From: Veillonella sp. CHU740
GTDB lineage: Bacteria; Bacillota; Negativicutes; Veillonellales; Veillonellaceae
DNA length: 64,000 bases
Reading direction: 5' to 3'
NCBI RefSeq assembly: GCF_003992055.1
Contig: NZ_RQVD01000002.1
Location: forward strand, 154,413-218,412
How positions within the stretch are numbered: position 1 is the first letter of the stretch; each line of letters starts with the position of its first letter. A model generated the notes under the pieces. That model was not told the DNA's origin, made no database searches, and saw nothing but the letters and a program-made list of their open reading frames with translations. Shown one piece after another: positions 22,548 to 30,795 of this stretch. A program made the position numbers and the translations under genes.

Positions 22548-23045
22548 TTATTCTAAGTACAACACAACCTTACCTTTCACTAACGATGCTTGTATATCAA
22601 TAATACGTTGGTTACTACTCCCTCTAAATGCTAATCCAGGATCTCGTAACTCATCAACAAATTTCCCATCTACTAAGATATGGCACCGCTCTAACAATTG
22701 TCGTTTATGAGGGCAAGCCAAAATTTCTTCATAGGTATATCCCGAATAGACCCAAATTGGTTTGTCCGGCGCCACTTCTAAAACTCTATCCACGAGGGGA
22801 ACTAATCCATCCACATTTTGAAACGGTTCTCCTCCTAGTAAGGTTAATCCACTGCAACTAGGGTCTACTACATAGGACAACAATCGCTGTGTATCTTCTT
22901 CAGTCCATTCTTTTCCTGCAGAAAAATCTTGGTACTCTTCATTAAAGCAATTGTAGCAGCAATGTGTGCAGCCTGTTACAAATAAAGATGTACGAATACC
23001 TTCACCATTGGCAATGTCATATTGTCTTAACTGTCCGTATCGCAT
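22548..23045 (-). CDS. nrdG: Anaerobic ribonucleotide reductase activating protein (radical SAM)
   Basis: Radical-SAM activase of 165 aa that creates the glycyl radical on NrdD. The 4Fe-4S-binding CxxxCxxC motif is in VTGCTHCCYNCFN. The SAM-contact glycines are in LTLLGGEPFQN, and the IWVYSGYTYEE strand follows. It lies 23 bp after nrdD, with its own ribosome binding site (AAGAAGGTG), and belongs to the same transcript. Confidence 0.96.
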   Translation of the reverse strand: MRYGQLRQYDIANGEGIRTSLFVTGCTHCCYNCFNEEYQDFSAGKEWTEEDTQRLLSYVVDPSCSGLTLLGGEPFQNVDGLVPLVDRVLEVAPDKPIWVYSGYTYEEILACPHKRQLLERCHILVDGKFVDELRDPGLAFRGSSNQRIIDIQASLVKGKVVLYLE

Positions 23046-23068
23046 AGTACACCTTCTTTCAAAATAGG

Positions 23069-25219
23069 TTAGATATGCATAACCCTATCTTTAATCTCTT
23101 TTGTCCGACCTTCATTCCAGAAGTTTTCTCCTAGATATCCACAAGTTCTACGGATGACAGTCAATGTATCACGATTTGTATTATGACAACGAGGACATTC
23201 CCATTGCACATGATCATTAACTATAATTTCTCCATCAAAACCACATTCATGACAGTAATCAGATTTTGTATTAAATTCCGCATAGGAAATTGTATCATAA
23301 ATATACTGCATCATTGTCAATAAGGCTGGAATATTGTTAGTCATATTAGGAATCTCAGCATAGGAAATACATCCACCTGTAGATAACTTTTGAAATTCAG
23401 ATTCAAAGGCAAATTTATCAAATACATTGATTTCTTCACGTACATTCACATGGTAACTATTTGTATAATATCCTTTATCTGTAATATCAGGAATTTCTCC
23501 AAATCGAGCACGATCAATAGAGGAGAATCGGTTAGTTAAGCTTTCAGCTGGCGTACCATATAAGGCAAAGCCGATGTTGTGTTTGCTACGCCATGTTTCT
23601 GTAGCCTGTTGCAAACGTTCCATTACTTTTTTAGCAAATGTATGTCCTTCTTCAGATGTATTAGAGTGACCTACGATCAACTTTGTTGCTTCATATAAAC
23701 CAATATAACCTAAAGAAATCGTAGCATATCCACCTTCTAATAACGGACGGATGGGAGCGCCCTTAGGCAACCGAGCTATGGCACCATATTGCCAGTGAAT
23801 TGGTGATACATCGCTAGTAACATCTTTTAACAATTCATAACGGAATAATAATGCTTTTTCTGCCAACTCTAACCGTTTTTCTAAAATTTCAAAGAATGAC
23901 TCTTCTTTGCCTTGCGCTAAAATCCCAATTTGTGGCAAGTTAAGACTCACCACTCCAATATTAAAACGACCATTAAAGACATAGTCACCTTGGTCATTTT
24001 TCCAAGGGGATAAGAATGAACGACATCCCATAGGTGCAAACACATTACCTTCATAAATTTCTTTCATTTTCTTTGCAGAAATATAATCAGGATACATCCG
24101 TTTCGCTGTACATTGTGCAGCTAATTCTGTTAAATAATAGTATTCACTAGTAGGGTGAACATTATGTTCATCCAACACATAAATCAATTTAGGAAAAGCT
24201 GGTGTAATATATACATCCGATTCATTTTTAATGCCTTGAATCCGCTGTTTTAAAATCTCTTCATCAATCAAAGCAGCTTCTTTCGCTAGTTCACTGCGTG
24301 GATCAAAATGCATAAACAGTGTGACAAAAGGAGCTTGTCCATTCGTAGTCATCAAAGTATTAATTTGATATTGGATCGTTTGGATACCATCTTTCACTTC
24401 TTTTTTTGTTCGATTCCAAGCAATTTCTTCTGCCTTTGTTACATCTGGCTCCATTCCATACACTTCTACTTGTTCTTGTAATGTTAGCTCCAAGTATTTT
24501 TCATAAGATTTTCTCACATAAGGCGCCAAAATGCGATCTATACCATTAATACTTTGTCCACCATATTGACCAGATGCCACTTGAGCAATAATTTGTGTTG
24601 TCACCGTACATGCCACTTGAAAAGACTTAGGTGTATCAATGCGCTTTCCATTAATGACAGTACCATTTGTCAACATATCTTCTAAGTTCACAAGACAGCA
24701 ATTAAACATCGGTTGAATGATATAATCCATATCATGGAAGTGGATAGCCCCACTATCATGAGCTTGTACTATGTCCGTAGGAATTAACTTTCTACGAGCA
24801 ATATCCTTGCTCACTTCCCCTGCAATTAGATCTCGTTGTGTAGACACAATGGATGCATCTTTATTAGAGTTCTCATCTAATACAGCTACATTCGATTTAT
24901 TCAATAGGCCAAATACGTCTTTATCTGTGGTATTTTCTACACGTTTGAAAGCTTGTACAGCCTTATAATTTTCATAAGCTCGAGCAGTTGCTGGATTGTT
25001 ATTTTCTAACAATTTATAATAGACTTGCTCCTCTATGGCATAAATTGTCATATTTCTATCTATTTTTTGTGCATAGGCTTCGATTTCATTGGCAATTTGA
25101 AGGGCTAAACCAGCTGTATAGACACCTGTACTGCTATGCATCGCTTTTTCTATAGCAATGATAATTTTTTCTTTATCAAATGATGCTAAACTACCGTCAC
25201 GTTTTATAACCTGTGTCAT
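23069..25219 (-). CDS. nrdD: Anaerobic ribonucleoside-triphosphate reductase (class III)
   Basis: Makes dNTPs without oxygen using a glycyl radical. The start is placed at the ATG at 25217-25219, because GAGGAGG lies 8 bases upstream; an in-frame ATG ten codons earlier has no such site. The 716-aa protein opens with an ATP-cone (TQVIKRDGSLASFDKEKI). A Cys4 zinc site follows near the C-terminus (CHECGF ... ECPRCHN). It ends with RTCGYLGE, where G694 aligns with the radical-bearing glycine of E. coli NrdD. It is the first gene of nrdDG. The 5' leader is long and structured, and two NrdR boxes cover the promoter. Confidence 0.97.
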   Translation of the reverse strand: MTQVIKRDGSLASFDKEKIIIAIEKAMHSSTGVYTAGLALQIANEIEAYAQKIDRNMTIYAIEEQVYYKLLENNNPATARAYENYKAVQAFKRVENTTDKDVFGLLNKSNVAVLDENSNKDASIVSTQRDLIAGEVSKDIARRKLIPTDIVQAHDSGAIHFHDMDYIIQPMFNCCLVNLEDMLTNGTVINGKRIDTPKSFQVACTVTTQIIAQVASGQYGGQSINGIDRILAPYVRKSYEKYLELTLQEQVEVYGMEPDVTKAEEIAWNRTKKEVKDGIQTIQYQINTLMTTNGQAPFVTLFMHFDPRSELAKEAALIDEEILKQRIQGIKNESDVYITPAFPKLIYVLDEHNVHPTSEYYYLTELAAQCTAKRMYPDYISAKKMKEIYEGNVFAPMGCRSFLSPWKNDQGDYVFNGRFNIGVVSLNLPQIGILAQGKEESFFEILEKRLELAEKALLFRYELLKDVTSDVSPIHWQYGAIARLPKGAPIRPLLEGGYATISLGYIGLYEATKLIVGHSNTSEEGHTFAKKVMERLQQATETWRSKHNIGFALYGTPAESLTNRFSSIDRARFGEIPDITDKGYYTNSYHVNVREEINVFDKFAFESEFQKLSTGGCISYAEIPNMTNNIPALLTMMQYIYDTISYAEFNTKSDYCHECGFDGEIIVNDHVQWECPRCHNTNRDTLTVIRRTCGYLGENFWNEGRTKEIKDRVMHI

Positions 25220-25282
25220 ACTAATTGCCTCCTCACTACCATATGCCATCCACTCTCTATCATCTGTAGGGCCTATTCTCTA

Positions 25283-25428
25283 TGTAGTAACAAAATATAA
25301 TCTATACGTCTTAAAAAGATCGTCATATCAAAATAAAATTCACCTACTCTGTGAATGAGGAATGATACTTACATTCAGACATACAAAAAGAGCAACCTTT
25401 GCTCTTTCTTTGTTACTACACATGTAGT
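25283..25428 (-). promoter_or_regulatory. Structured nrdDG leader with terminator-like hairpin and long-range pairing
   Basis: Between the promoter and nrdD the leader holds a perfect 9-bp hairpin at 25387-25407 (AAAGAGCAA / TTGCTCTTT on the plus strand), followed on the minus strand by a short T-run. On either side lies a perfect 12-bp inverted repeat: TGTAGTAACAAA at 25283-25294 and TTTGTTACTACA at 25409-25420. The second arm can instead form a local hairpin (ACTAC / GTAGT, 25415-25428). This gives two mutually exclusive folds around a terminator-like element, as in attenuators and riboswitches. No known riboswitch consensus was recognised. Confidence 0.5.
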
Positions 25429-25455
25429 TTGTTCTCTATGTTATATCTTTATGAC

Positions 25456-25484
25456 TTTAGTGTACTATATATTGTAGTTAATTT
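25456..25484 (-). promoter_or_regulatory. nrdDG promoter
   Basis: On the minus strand TTGAAA and TACACT are separated by 17 bp, the -10 lying just past the proximal NrdR box so that the box fills the spacer. It is about 240 bp upstream of the nrdD start codon, so the leader is long. Confidence 0.6.
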
Positions 25485-25509
25485 CAATCTGTAATACAAT
25501 ATCATGTAT
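25462..25509 (-). promoter_or_regulatory. Tandem NrdR boxes
   Basis: Two 16-bp sites match the published NrdR box consensus acaCwATATATwGtgt. The first (25462-25477, core CTATATATTGT) matches at the whole 12-base core. The second (25494-25509, ataCAATATCATGTat) matches 12 of 16. Their starts are 32 bp apart, three helical turns, the spacing typical of paired NrdR boxes. NrdR represses ribonucleotide reductase genes when ATP/dATP ratios signal enough dNTPs. Confidence 0.75.
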
Positions 25510-25669
25510 TACAATTAGATATACGATATACAGAGATAAAGGATACTATATCCCCTTAACCCCTAGTAATTCAAAGAGATTTCTTATATTTCATCTCGTA
25601 CACAATATTATCAAGCATTACAAATTGATATATGCCACAACTTCACCTATATGTCTGTAATAAAATAAC

Positions 25670-25695
25670 GACTATCTCTATAAGAGATAGTCGTT
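25670..25695 (-). terminator. Terminator of the bioY operon
   Basis: A perfect inverted repeat CGACTATCTC / GAGATAGTCG with a short loop, 15 bases after the bioY stop, followed on the minus strand by TTATTTTATT. Confidence 0.8.
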
Positions 25696-25709
25696 ACATA
25701 TATGAGCTA

Positions 25710-26306
25710 TTATAATTTAATTTTTGTAGCAATCCATGCTGATAGGATAGCTTTCACAATATCACCAATCACAAATGGATAGAATATAATCGGTAAAGCT
25801 TTTTGTAATCCTCCCATATCAAACGGGATTTTCGCAACCCACATAAAATAAGGTACAGCTGCTAAATAGGTGATAATGATGCTTACCAATGTCGTCACAA
25901 CAGCATAGCGCAAAAAGCTTTTTGTGCTACCTTTTAAATAACTAACTGCTGCATACGCAACTGGCCAAATCAAAATGAATCCTCCTGTAGGTCCCAAAAA
26001 CTTGTCTATTCCAAAAGTAAATCCTGTAAATACAGGCAGTCCAACAGCCCCTAACAGAGCATATACCACTAGTGTTATAAATGCTTGTTTAGGAGTTAAT
26101 AATAAACCTATTAAACATAAGCCGATAGTAATCAGAGAAATCATACCTACACCCATTGGATTTGGTACAGATAACTGGGCCATTACACAAACTAATGCAA
26201 CTAATAAAGACATTCTAACTAAATCAGTCGTCTGAAAGCTGCGTCTCACAGTATTAGCATTTGTAATTTCTGTCTCTCCAGAAGGATGCATTTTTCTATT
26301 ACTCAT
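25710..26306 (-). CDS. bioY: Biotin transporter BioY (ECF substrate-binding subunit)
   Basis: Membrane S-component of 198 aa with six predicted helices that binds biotin for ECF transport. Family signatures are ITIGLCLIGLLLTPKQAF, VYALLGAVGLPVF and GPTGGFILIWPVAYAAV. No ATPase or EcfT genes are adjacent, so it would use a shared energising module encoded elsewhere or work alone. Its start overlaps the end of the upstream hot-dog gene by 8 bases, so the two are translationally coupled. A BirA-like palindrome lies upstream of the operon promoter. Confidence 0.93.
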   Translation of the reverse strand: MSNRKMHPSGETEITNANTVRRSFQTTDLVRMSLLVALVCVMAQLSVPNPMGVGMISLITIGLCLIGLLLTPKQAFITLVVYALLGAVGLPVFTGFTFGIDKFLGPTGGFILIWPVAYAAVSYLKGSTKSFLRYAVVTTLVSIIITYLAAVPYFMWVAKIPFDMGGLQKALPIIFYPFVIGDIVKAILSAWIATKIKL

Positions 26307-26907
26307 TATGATTCATTAACTCCTCTGTATACACCCATTTGCAGTCTGCCAAGCCACCATGAGTTCCTACTAATTGACAATGACCTTTTTGAAGCTTACC
26401 ATCTGTATCAATAGTCATTTTCTCCACAGAAATGACATCGCCACCATAAAATGGTGATGAAAAAGTAATATCAAGCTGAACTAGCATCTCTTCATCTAGT
26501 ACATGATGTGCCATATGTGATAAGACCATCAACTCCGGTACAATCGGAACATCATCACGATACATAGGATTCATGTCTTGTACAGCATCTGCAAACTCAA
26601 GAATTGATTCTTGGGTAAAAATAAATTTAGTTCTTGTTCTATCCTTCAAATCACAAGGCCAAGTTTTCGGCATTTCCTCTAATGATACTTCACCGTGCTC
26701 CTTCCAATCAGGATTCGATTGTTCTAACATGGTAGACACTATGGTGCCTTTAGGATTCGATGCACTCACTATGTGCTCTCGTTTCTTTGGAGTATAGTTA
26801 ATTTGTAACTGCGGTGATCTTGTAGTTCGTTTGTATTGTACAGTTCGTACAATAGCGGTATTAGGTATGTCCCTTACACTTGTCAAGCCCTTACATAGTG
26901 TATGCAT
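26299..26907 (-). CDS. Hot-dog-fold (MaoC-like) protein upstream of bioY
   Basis: A 202-aa protein I recognise only weakly. The C-terminal half has a MaoC-like hydratase/hot-dog pattern: FTQESILEFADAVQDMNPMY followed by a proline-rich turn, a helix (LMVLSHMAHHVL) and the strand ITFSSPFYGGDVISVEK. The usual catalytic D-x4-H of MaoC hydratases is replaced by D-M-N-P-M-Y, so enzymatic activity is uncertain. The N-terminal 90 residues match nothing known to me. The start is the ATG at 26905-26907, with GGAGGAGG just upstream, rather than the ATG six codons earlier. It leads the bioY operon, which suggests a role connected with biotin or acyl chains (inference only). Confidence 0.6.
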   Translation of the reverse strand: MHTLCKGLTSVRDIPNTAIVRTVQYKRTTRSPQLQINYTPKKREHIVSASNPKGTIVSTMLEQSNPDWKEHGEVSLEEMPKTWPCDLKDRTRTKFIFTQESILEFADAVQDMNPMYRDDVPIVPELMVLSHMAHHVLDEEMLVQLDITFSSPFYGGDVISVEKMTIDTDGKLQKGHCQLVGTHGGLADCKWVYTEELMNHNE

Positions 26908-26982
26908 AAGTGCCTCCTCCCCCATTCAATGGGTATACTGGATCTTACAAGTCTTACATAAATCTTACTTTGTTACACTTTT

Positions 26983-27011
26983 ATTATATTAATCAAATCG
27001 TATATAGTCAA
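26983..27011 (-). promoter_or_regulatory. Promoter of the hot-dog/bioY operon
   Basis: On the minus strand TTGACT (27006-27011) and TATAAT (26983-26988) are 17 bp apart, about 75 bp before the hot-dog gene start. This is a near-perfect sigma-A promoter. Confidence 0.8.
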
Positions 27012-27027
27012 CTTATTTTTCAAATTC

Positions 27028-27063
27028 ATTGTTAACAAATTTTATATTCAACGTTAACGCAAT
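27028..27063 (-). promoter_or_regulatory. BirA-like biotin operator
   Basis: ATTGTTAAC and GTTAACGCAAT arms are separated by 16 bp, the arm sequence and spacing of BirA operators (TTGTTAACC, N14-16, GGTTAACAA). It lies just upstream of the bioY operon promoter. It is 17 bp upstream of the -35 instead of on top of the promoter, which is unusual for a repressor site. Confidence 0.55.
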
Positions 27064-27102
27064 ATCTTCTTAGATTCTTAATCGAACTATCTACATTGAA
27101 AA

Positions 27103-27145
27103 AGGACCATCATCACTTGCATTAACTACAAGTAACGATGGTCCT
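27103..27145. terminator. Terminator after the beta-barrel gene
   Basis: A long imperfect stem (AGGACCATCATCACTTG / CAAGTAACGATGGTCCT) with T-rich flanks on both strands, about 45 bases after the beta-barrel gene stop. It ends the ftsZ-beta-barrel transcript. Confidence 0.85.
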
Positions 27146-27192
27146 ATTTTTATTACAATGTGACATGTACGCCGATGAGTTACTATTCCGTA

Positions 27193-27768
27193 TTAGAAGG
27201 AGTAACCTACACCCGCATGTAAACCTTTCACATCATTTTTAGTTTCATTCATTTTATATTGATCGTATTGGTAATACACGTTCAAATCAATATCAGGACG
27301 CAAACCATAGGAAGCACCTACTTGGAACGTATGCTTAATATCATTACCAAAACCTGCTTTTGCATAGCCTTCTACCTTATCAGATAATTGAGTATGCCCA
27401 ATCACACCTGCTTGGTATCCAAAGCCGCTGTGTTTGTCCCCCATATCTACATAAGTACCAGCACCATATACATTCACATTTGGGTGTACCGCATAAGCAC
27501 CTGTTAATTGATGGTCATTAATATCTGCTCCTGTGCGATGCACTTTATTAAAGGAATATTGAGCTCCTACTTTATCGGATAATCCTTGTTGTGCAGATAT
27601 GCCAAATCCATTTCTACGTTTAGAATCATTTGCTGATTTATTGCTAACAGAATATTCAGCACTGATCTTAGTTTCACCAGCATTAATTTTTGTAACTGGC
27701 ACGGCTGCCGCAAACGCAGAGGCACCAAAAGCTGCCAATACAACTGTTGCTACTAATACTTTTTTCAT
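27193..27768 (-). CDS. Outer-membrane beta-barrel protein (opacity-like, about 8 strands)
   Basis: A 191-aa protein with a classic signal peptide (MKKVLVATVVLAAFGASAFA). Alternating polar/nonpolar strands then run to a C-terminal aromatic (GVGYSF), the pattern of small outer-membrane barrels. Repeated turns of the form SDKV (LSDKVGAQYSF; LSDKVEGYAKAG) and periodic Y/G strands support an 8-stranded barrel. It is direct evidence of an outer membrane. It sits 22 bp after ftsZ, with its own ribosome binding site (AGGAGG). No specific function is claimed. Confidence 0.8.
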   Translation of the reverse strand: MKKVLVATVVLAAFGASAFAAAVPVTKINAGETKISAEYSVSNKSANDSKRRNGFGISAQQGLSDKVGAQYSFNKVHRTGADINDHQLTGAYAVHPNVNVYGAGTYVDMGDKHSGFGYQAGVIGHTQLSDKVEGYAKAGFGNDIKHTFQVGASYGLRPDIDLNVYYQYDQYKMNETKNDVKGLHAGVGYSF

Positions 27769-27790
27769 AGCATCCTCCTATAAGAGAATC

Positions 27791-28807
27791 TTATCGTTTC
27801 ATAAATGCAGGCACTTCTGGAGAGTTACTACCTGCACCAAATGGAGATTTACGAGCAAAGCTATTGCTAGAACCTTGATCACCAAATCCAGTTGCTACTA
27901 CAGTAATATATACTTTGTCTCCAGCATTCTCATCAATAACAGAACCAAAAATAATATTTGCTTCTGGATCTGCAGCTTCAGAAATAATTTCTGCTGCTTC
28001 ATTGATTTCGAATAAGCTTAATTCTTCGCTACCTGTGATGTTTAACAAGATGCCTTTTGCACCGTCAATAGAAGTTTCTAACAATGGGCTGTTGATAGCT
28101 TGTTTTGCAGCATCCACAGCACGGTTTTCGCCTTCACCAACACCGATACCCATCAATGCTTCACCTTGGTTAGTCATGATAGTTTTAACATCAGCAAAGT
28201 CAAGGTTAATTAAACCTGGTTTTGTAATCAAATCAGAAATACCTTTGATACCTTGACGCAATACTTCATCCGCAGTTAAGAACGCATCTTTCAAAGATGT
28301 TTTGCGGTCAATAATGCCCAATAAGCGATCATTTGGAATCGTGATGATAGTGTCTACTTTACCAGTTAATGCTTCAATACCACGTTCTGCTTGTTCTTTA
28401 CGTTTTTTACCTTCAAAGCCAAATGGTTTTGTTACAACACCTACTGTTAATGCACCAGCTTCACGAGCACATTCAGCTACCACAGGAGCAGCACCTGTAC
28501 CAGTACCACCACCCATACCAGCAGTAACGAATACCATATCAGCACCTTGAAGGGCTTTCAAAATATCTTCGCGACTTTCTTCTGCAGCTTCACGACCTAC
28601 TTCTGGATTAGCACCAGCGCCCAAGCCTTTAGTTGCTTTTTCACCAATTTGAATACGAACTGGTACATTAGTACCATCTAAGGCTTGTGTCTCTGTATTA
28701 GCTACTAAGAAGTCAACATTTTCTAAGTCGCTGCCAATCATACGAGAAACGGCATTTCCGCCGCCGCCACCAACACCAATAACTTTAATTTTTGCAAATT
28801 CTGACAT
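27791..28807 (-). CDS. ftsZ: Cell division protein FtsZ
   Basis: Tubulin-like GTPase that forms the division ring, 338 aa. The tubulin signature GGGTGTG is in [15 protein letters not shown]. The N-terminus is [19 protein letters not shown], and the T7-loop region [11 protein letters not shown] is intact. The C-terminal peptide is [10 protein letters not shown] after a short linker. The start is the ATG at 28805-28807, because GAGGAGG lies upstream of it; the frame runs 12 codons further without such a site. ftsA, normally just before ftsZ, is absent here. A separate promoter precedes the gene. Confidence 0.97.
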   Translation of the reverse strand: MSEFAKIKVIGVGGGGGNAVSRMIGSDLENVDFLVANTETQALDGTNVPVRIQIGEKATKGLGAGANPEVGREAAEESREDILKALQGADMVFVTAGMGGGTGTGAAPVVAECAREAGALTVGVVTKPFGFEGKKRKEQAERGIEALTGKVDTIITIPNDRLLGIIDRKTSLKDAFLTADEVLRQGIKGISDLITKPGLINLDFADVKTIMTNQGEALMGIGVGEGENRAVDAAKQAINSPLLETSIDGAKGILLNITGSEELSLFEINEAAEIISEAADPEANIIFGSVIDENAGDKVYITVVATGFGDQGSSNSFARKSPFGAGSNSPEVPAFMKR

Positions 28808-28899
28808 CGAATGATCCTCCTCTTCACTAGAGATATATTTCATATACGATCCTATGACATTATACTACTAGTCTATCTTATCTTTTATAATTTGCTTTT

Positions 28900-28928
28900 A
28901 TTTTACAATATATTTTAATTTTTTTCAA
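28900..28928 (-). promoter_or_regulatory. ftsZ promoter
   Basis: In the 167-bp gap between ftsQ and ftsZ the minus strand has TTGAAA (28923-28928) and TAAAAT (28900-28905) separated by 17 bp. Confidence 0.7.
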
Positions 28929-28974
28929 TGAAAGCCATTAACAAAATCATTCCTAGCTTACATTAGTCAAGATT

Positions 28975-29853
28975 TTATTGAGTTTTAATGTAAGGAGATT
29001 TAATATTTACATCAATAAATTCTGCAGAAACATGGCGCTGCGATACATCCTGAATCATATCGGTAGTAATTTTAGCTTTTTCTTCCAAATCACTTCTATC
29101 TCCAATGTGAATCGGCAAGCCATCCACTGTATAAGCGATGATATGCTCAGCATCACCTACATTAATTTCTCCAATTTGTTTTCTTTTATCTTCAGGAAAT
29201 CCCATCATGTACGTAATAGCCCCTCGAATTCCCTCTGATTCAATAGTGTCCCCCAATAAAGCGTTTCCCAAGCGCACGCCAGATATAATAGGCACTGTCG
29301 TATCGGGAATGGTTGGGCTACTTGCGATAACCATACCTTGTCTATCTAAAGCAACAAAGCCAAATTGAGAGGGTACTACCACAACAGCTGTACGTTCTTT
29401 CACATCTACTTGCAAAGTAAGAGGAAGTGCATACGATACATGCGCTGTGTCAACACGCATATCTTTTTGCAATCGCTCTTCAAGCGCTCCCGTTCTCACA
29501 CGTAATATATTCACTGGATATCCTAAATCACCAATGGCCACCACATCTTCTGATGACAACTGATTCGTGCCTGTCACTTGAATTTGTCCTATTGGCAACG
29601 GCAATGTAAATAGGCCAATAATAAGAGCGGCGCCAATGACAGTTTTCCACACGATAGACTTAGAAGGAGTCCGTTTCTTTTTGATACGTCGCCGCCTTTT
29701 TACTCGGTGTGGACCATCTGGTGTATCAATGGTAACAATTTCCCAAGTAGAGTCCTCTTCCGCAGTAGGAGAAACAGTTCTTTCATCAATAGTAGCAACT
29801 GTATCGCCTTCCTGTCTTTCAAATCTAAATTCCTCAGATCTATTCGAACGCAT
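28975..29853 (-). CDS. ftsQ: Cell division protein FtsQ/DivIB
   Basis: Divisome scaffold protein of 292 aa. A charged cytoplasmic N-terminus is followed by one membrane helix (about residues 69-88), then a POTRA domain (IGQIQVTGTNQLSSEDVVAI) and the beta domain. The start is taken as the ATG at 29851-29853; the AGGAG site leaves 5 bases to it and none to the GTG two codons upstream. It is 8 bp from ddl. Sequence is divergent, as is usual for this family; context and topology carry the call. Confidence 0.9.
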   Translation of the reverse strand: MRSNRSEEFRFERQEGDTVATIDERTVSPTAEEDSTWEIVTIDTPDGPHRVKRRRRIKKKRTPSKSIVWKTVIGAALIIGLFTLPLPIGQIQVTGTNQLSSEDVVAIGDLGYPVNILRVRTGALEERLQKDMRVDTAHVSYALPLTLQVDVKERTAVVVVPSQFGFVALDRQGMVIASSPTIPDTTVPIISGVRLGNALLGDTIESEGIRGAITYMMGFPEDKRKQIGEINVGDAEHIIAYTVDGLPIHIGDRSDLEEKAKITTDMIQDVSQRHVSAEFIDVNIKSPYIKTQ

Positions 29854-29861
29854 ATCCACTC

Positions 29862-30794
29862 CTAAAACTTATGTAATCCAGCGGAATGTAAAATTTGTTC
29901 GCATAGCTCAGGAAATTCGATGCCAACAGCTTTTGCTGCTTTTGGCACTAAGGAAGTCGCGGTCATGCCTGGCACTGTATTATATTCTAGTACAAACATG
30001 TCTTCACGATCATTCATCATGATGTCTACACGAATCACTCCAGCACATTGCATTTGGCGATACACAGACTCACCTATCTGCTGCATCTTAGCGGACTGTT
30101 CCTTCGTAATTGGGGCAGGCACCAAATACTCAGTAGCACCAGTTGTATATTTAGAAGCATAATCATATTCTCCAGAGTGAGGTCTAATCTCTATAACTGG
30201 AAGCGCTTTTCCATCTAATACGGATACAGTAAACTCTCTACCATCCACAAAATCCTCTACAACGATGACATGATCAATCTCTAAGATTTGTTTAACTTCT
30301 TGCTCTACCTTAGATGCTTCTTTAATAATAGATACACCAATACTGGAACCTTGACTAGCCGCTTTCACTACAAATGGCACAGTAAAATTGCTAGCAATGT
30401 CGGTTAGAATCTCTTCCACTGATTGTTGTTGTTGATCATAGGATTTTGATCGAGCAGTAGGAATCTGAGCCCCTAAGAAGACATGCTTACTCATTTTTTT
30501 ATTCATCCCTACAGCATGGGCCATAATGCCAGAACCTGTATAAGGAATACCAGCCATTTCCAAGGCCCCTTGCAGTGCCCCATCTTCACCATATTTACCA
30601 TGGATCGCATTAAATACAACATCACATTCTAATTGTTGCAAGTCCTGTACCACAGTCGCTGGATTACATTCTAATGTATTGGCTTTGTATCCTTTACTTT
30701 GTAACGCCTCAGCAATGGCACCAGCCGTTCTTCTCGATACTTCGGCTTCTTTTGATGGCCCTCCCATGAGGACAACAATGCGTTTATCTTTCAC
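29862..30794 (-). CDS. ddl: D-alanine--D-alanine ligase
   Basis: ATP-grasp ligase of 310 aa that makes D-Ala-D-Ala for MurF. Seen are VLMGGPSKEAEVSRRTA at the N-terminus, the ATP-grasp region FVVKAASQGSSIGVSI, and the metal/phosphate loop IRVDIMMNDREDMFVLEYNT (in two pieces IRVDIMMND and MFVLEYNTVPGMT). It starts with GTG, one base after the murC stop, preceded by GGAGAAATAAA. It lies in the division cluster between murC and ftsQ. Confidence 0.96.
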   Translation of the reverse strand: MKDKRIVVLMGGPSKEAEVSRRTAGAIAEALQSKGYKANTLECNPATVVQDLQQLECDVVFNAIHGKYGEDGALQGALEMAGIPYTGSGIMAHAVGMNKKMSKHVFLGAQIPTARSKSYDQQQQSVEEILTDIASNFTVPFVVKAASQGSSIGVSIIKEASKVEQEVKQILEIDHVIVVEDFVDGREFTVSVLDGKALPVIEIRPHSGEYDYASKYTTGATEYLVPAPITKEQSAKMQQIGESVYRQMQCAGVIRVDIMMNDREDMFVLEYNTVPGMTATSLVPKAAKAVGIEFPELCEQILHSAGLHKF

Positions 30795-30795
30795 T

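Noticed and set aside
25250..25710. Cobalamin or other known riboswitch before nrdD
   Set aside because: No B12-box or other familiar riboswitch core could be found on the minus strand.
26299..26907. FapR-like regulator call for the hot-dog protein before bioY
   Set aside because: No N-terminal helix-turn-helix is present; only the C-terminal hot-dog-like part is similar in style.
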